Assembly: GCA_014549065.1 (NCBI GenBank)
Contig: JACDOX010000087.1
Coordinates: forward strand, 2,646,217-2,710,216
Direction of reading: 5' to 3'
DNA: 64,000 bases
DNA from: Cardinalis cardinalis
Lineage: Eukaryota; Chordata; Aves; Passeriformes; Cardinalidae
Positions 62,001 to 64,000 of this stretch are shown one piece after another (within the stretch, counting starts at the first letter, position 1; each line of letters begins with the position of its first letter). Below the pieces are notes generated by a model that ran no database searches, had not been told where the DNA came from, and saw only the letters and a list, made by a program, of their open reading frames with translations. Position numbers and translations under genes: made by a program.

Positions 62001-64000
62001 AAAACAAAGTTAATATTTCAGCCCTCACAGCTGCACCTGCTCAGCTACTGTTTGTGAGCAAAGGGGCACTCAGGGCTGGCAGTAAGATTCTGAGAAGATG
62101 CACACANATAAAAAACCTCTTTAAAATACCAATTTAGAAAGCAGGTTTCCAGGGACAATCCTTGCNCGTTGTTTTCTGGCTTGTTTTGTCAGGCCCAAGA
62201 TTTGATCCTAGCTAATACTAGCCCACTTCTTTCAGGTGAAGGCNATTTACTCTTCACAGAGCCCAAGTTTCCTGTGATTTGAACAAAGTTCCTTTCTAAC
62301 CAAGCTGGCTTTCCCTCAGGAAAAAAAAGAAATCCTTAATGTCCTACACAGCCATTGGACTTGTATTGCTGTCCTTAAGTGGTTTACTGTAAAAACAAAG
62401 CTCACACAACGGTTCCACATGCAAAAGATCCACTTGCAAAGAGCTTTGTTGATGGTCCTTTGATTTGTCTGGTGTGTTTTTGAGATGTGGCTTTTTTTTG
62501 ACATTTTAGCTGCCTGTTATGCCATGATGTAAAGCACAGTGACAGCTATATTTACACTAGCTGTAAATCTGGTTCTGTAAACACCAGATGAAACTTCAAC
62601 TTGGACACATATTCCCAAACTGTCACTACTGTGACAACACAGTTCTGTCCAGAAATGCAATGAAACTGGTTAAATCTGCAGGGGTGTTTAAGAACCTTGG
62701 CTCTTAAGCTTAAGGGATATGTGGCCTACAGTGCACCAGATCTCCTTATTTTTGGTGTTTCAATAGATGGATGGACGGATGGATAAATGGATGGATGGAC
62801 GGATGGATAAATGGATGGATGGACGGATGGATAAATGGATGGATGGATGTATCCTTAGCAGAATCTTCCCTGTTGCTGGAGAGGTAGAAAGCCGTAAGGG
62901 AAAACTGTAAGACAGTAGGATTTGGGAGAGGTGAGGGTGGCATGTTGTTCTCNGGTGGTTTGTTCCATAGGCTGTGACTAATACAACAAAATTCTCCCGG
63001 AGACCTGATGGAAGATGTTTGCAATTTAAGTTTCTAAGGGAACTGAGGCTCCACACTCACACTTTTCTCTCCACCTGCTCACAGNCACTGAGAGATGACC
63101 TCGAGTAGGCTGGGTGGGATTTCTCCCACGTGACAGAGCCAAGGGAGGCCAGCTCTTGAATATGCATTGCACCCCTGGGTTCCTTCTGAATGCCAGCTCA
63201 GAAAATCACATATTCCTGAGTAATGTATAAATTATACTGATCTAAATAAATGATACTGTTTCAGCTCAAGGCCCTTCAGCTATGAAGGGTAATGGGCTGG
63301 CACAGAACCATTCCTTTTAAAAATGGTGTAGGATAGGGCTAGGCTGCTAAACCAGGCTTCTGGGAGGGTGTGGAAAGGATGGAAGTTCTGGTTTTAGGAA
63401 GTGCTTGCTTTGGCTGTGAGGGAGGTTTAGACTCAAGCAAGCAGATTTAACGTCCCACTGACATTGCTCAAGTGGTCAGGGCTCTGGGTTTGGTAACGTG
63501 ATTTGCTGCTCAGCATCTGCCCAAGGCTTGTGCTCCCCATCAGCAGCAAAGTCACTTGGAAAGCACCGCTTGGAAACTGCTGGGGCAGGAATTTAACTCA
63601 TCAAACCTGTGATGGTTTGTGGGGCAGGATGGGAACAGGGCAGAGTTGTGTCTGGCTGCTGGGAATGAAGTCAGAGGTTCGGATGCAGGAAAGAGAAACC
63701 ACACAGCATAAATAAAATGTTTAGAGGTGTGAATACCAAGGGTTGTAGAGGTCAGGAAGCACAAACAACTTATTTGAAGCCTGAAGCATTAAAATTGACT
63801 ACTTTTAACTAAATTTTAATTTCCCTTTTTTGTTTCTTAAATTGTCCTGCTTTGCTGATGTTCCTTAATCTCTAGTAAATTTTATTGCATGCAATGGAAA
63901 AATTCAGACTCCTGCAAAAGGGCTTCAAGAGGGCTTCTTTTAAAGGCCNTATGGTTCATTTCATTTGGGTTTTGGTTTTGGTTGTAGTACTATGGAAATG
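59065..64000. other. intergenic DNA to window end
   Basis: No gene is recognised. It contains oligo-A at about 59233, an oligo-T run with one N at about 60276-60294, and the GATG minisatellite at 62766. The rest is unique sequence. Confidence 0.65.
62766..62849. repeat. 24-bp higher-order repeat of GATG tetranucleotides
   Basis: Three exact 24-bp units (GATG GATG GACG GATG GATA AATG) begin at 62766, 62790 and 62814, followed by three plain GATG units. The variant tetramers recur in the same order, so whole 24-bp blocks were duplicated rather than single tetramers. The minus strand reads as an Ile-His-Pro repeat in two frames, which is not a gene. Confidence 0.95.

Noticed and set aside
62746..63056. 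Minus-strand frames with Ile-His-Pro repeats
   Set aside because: The peptide repeat is the translation of the GATG minisatellite.

Overview
The window looks like bird nuclear DNA, most likely a songbird. The evidence is a vertebrate-type split gene, CR1 LINE fragments with the typical avian 3' tail, several LTR remnants of kinds I know from passerine genomes, and sparse single-base N calls. There is nothing prokaryotic and no dense gene array. The species cannot be fixed from sequence alone.

One protein-coding gene is clear: the 3' half of ZNF804A on the + strand. Positions 1-13450 are the end of its second intron. A 131-bp coding exon (exon 3) lies at 13451-13581 and is followed by a 2.4-kb intron. 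The very large last exon (exon 4) runs from 15973 to a stop at 19238-19240, with a short 3' UTR and an AATAAA signal at 19630. The two exons join in frame: TG at the end of exon 3 plus T at the start of exon 4 gives a Cys codon. Exons 1 and 2, which carry the start codon and the C2H2 finger, lie upstream of the window.

The 44 kb downstream of the gene is a gene desert. I found no exon there that I can assign to a known protein. It contains solo-LTR-like remnants at 31.7, 36.7, 38.2, 55.7 and 57.5 kb, all antisense to ZNF804A, plus a possible sixth in intron 2 at 11.0 kb. It also holds short CR1 tails at 35.9, 51.7 and 58.9 kb, AT-rich simple repeats, a GATG-type higher-order minisatellite at 62.8 kb and several small local tandem duplications.

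The most interesting non-genic signals are: a tandemly duplicated consensus splice donor on the minus strand 1.2 kb beyond the ZNF804A polyA signal; an isolated CpG-dense patch at 38.8 kb followed by a + strand splice donor; a sharp GC rise at the 3' end of exon 4; a Cys/His cluster in the encoded protein; and N calls that pile up in apparent young repeats. I did not find a convincing wholly new system.
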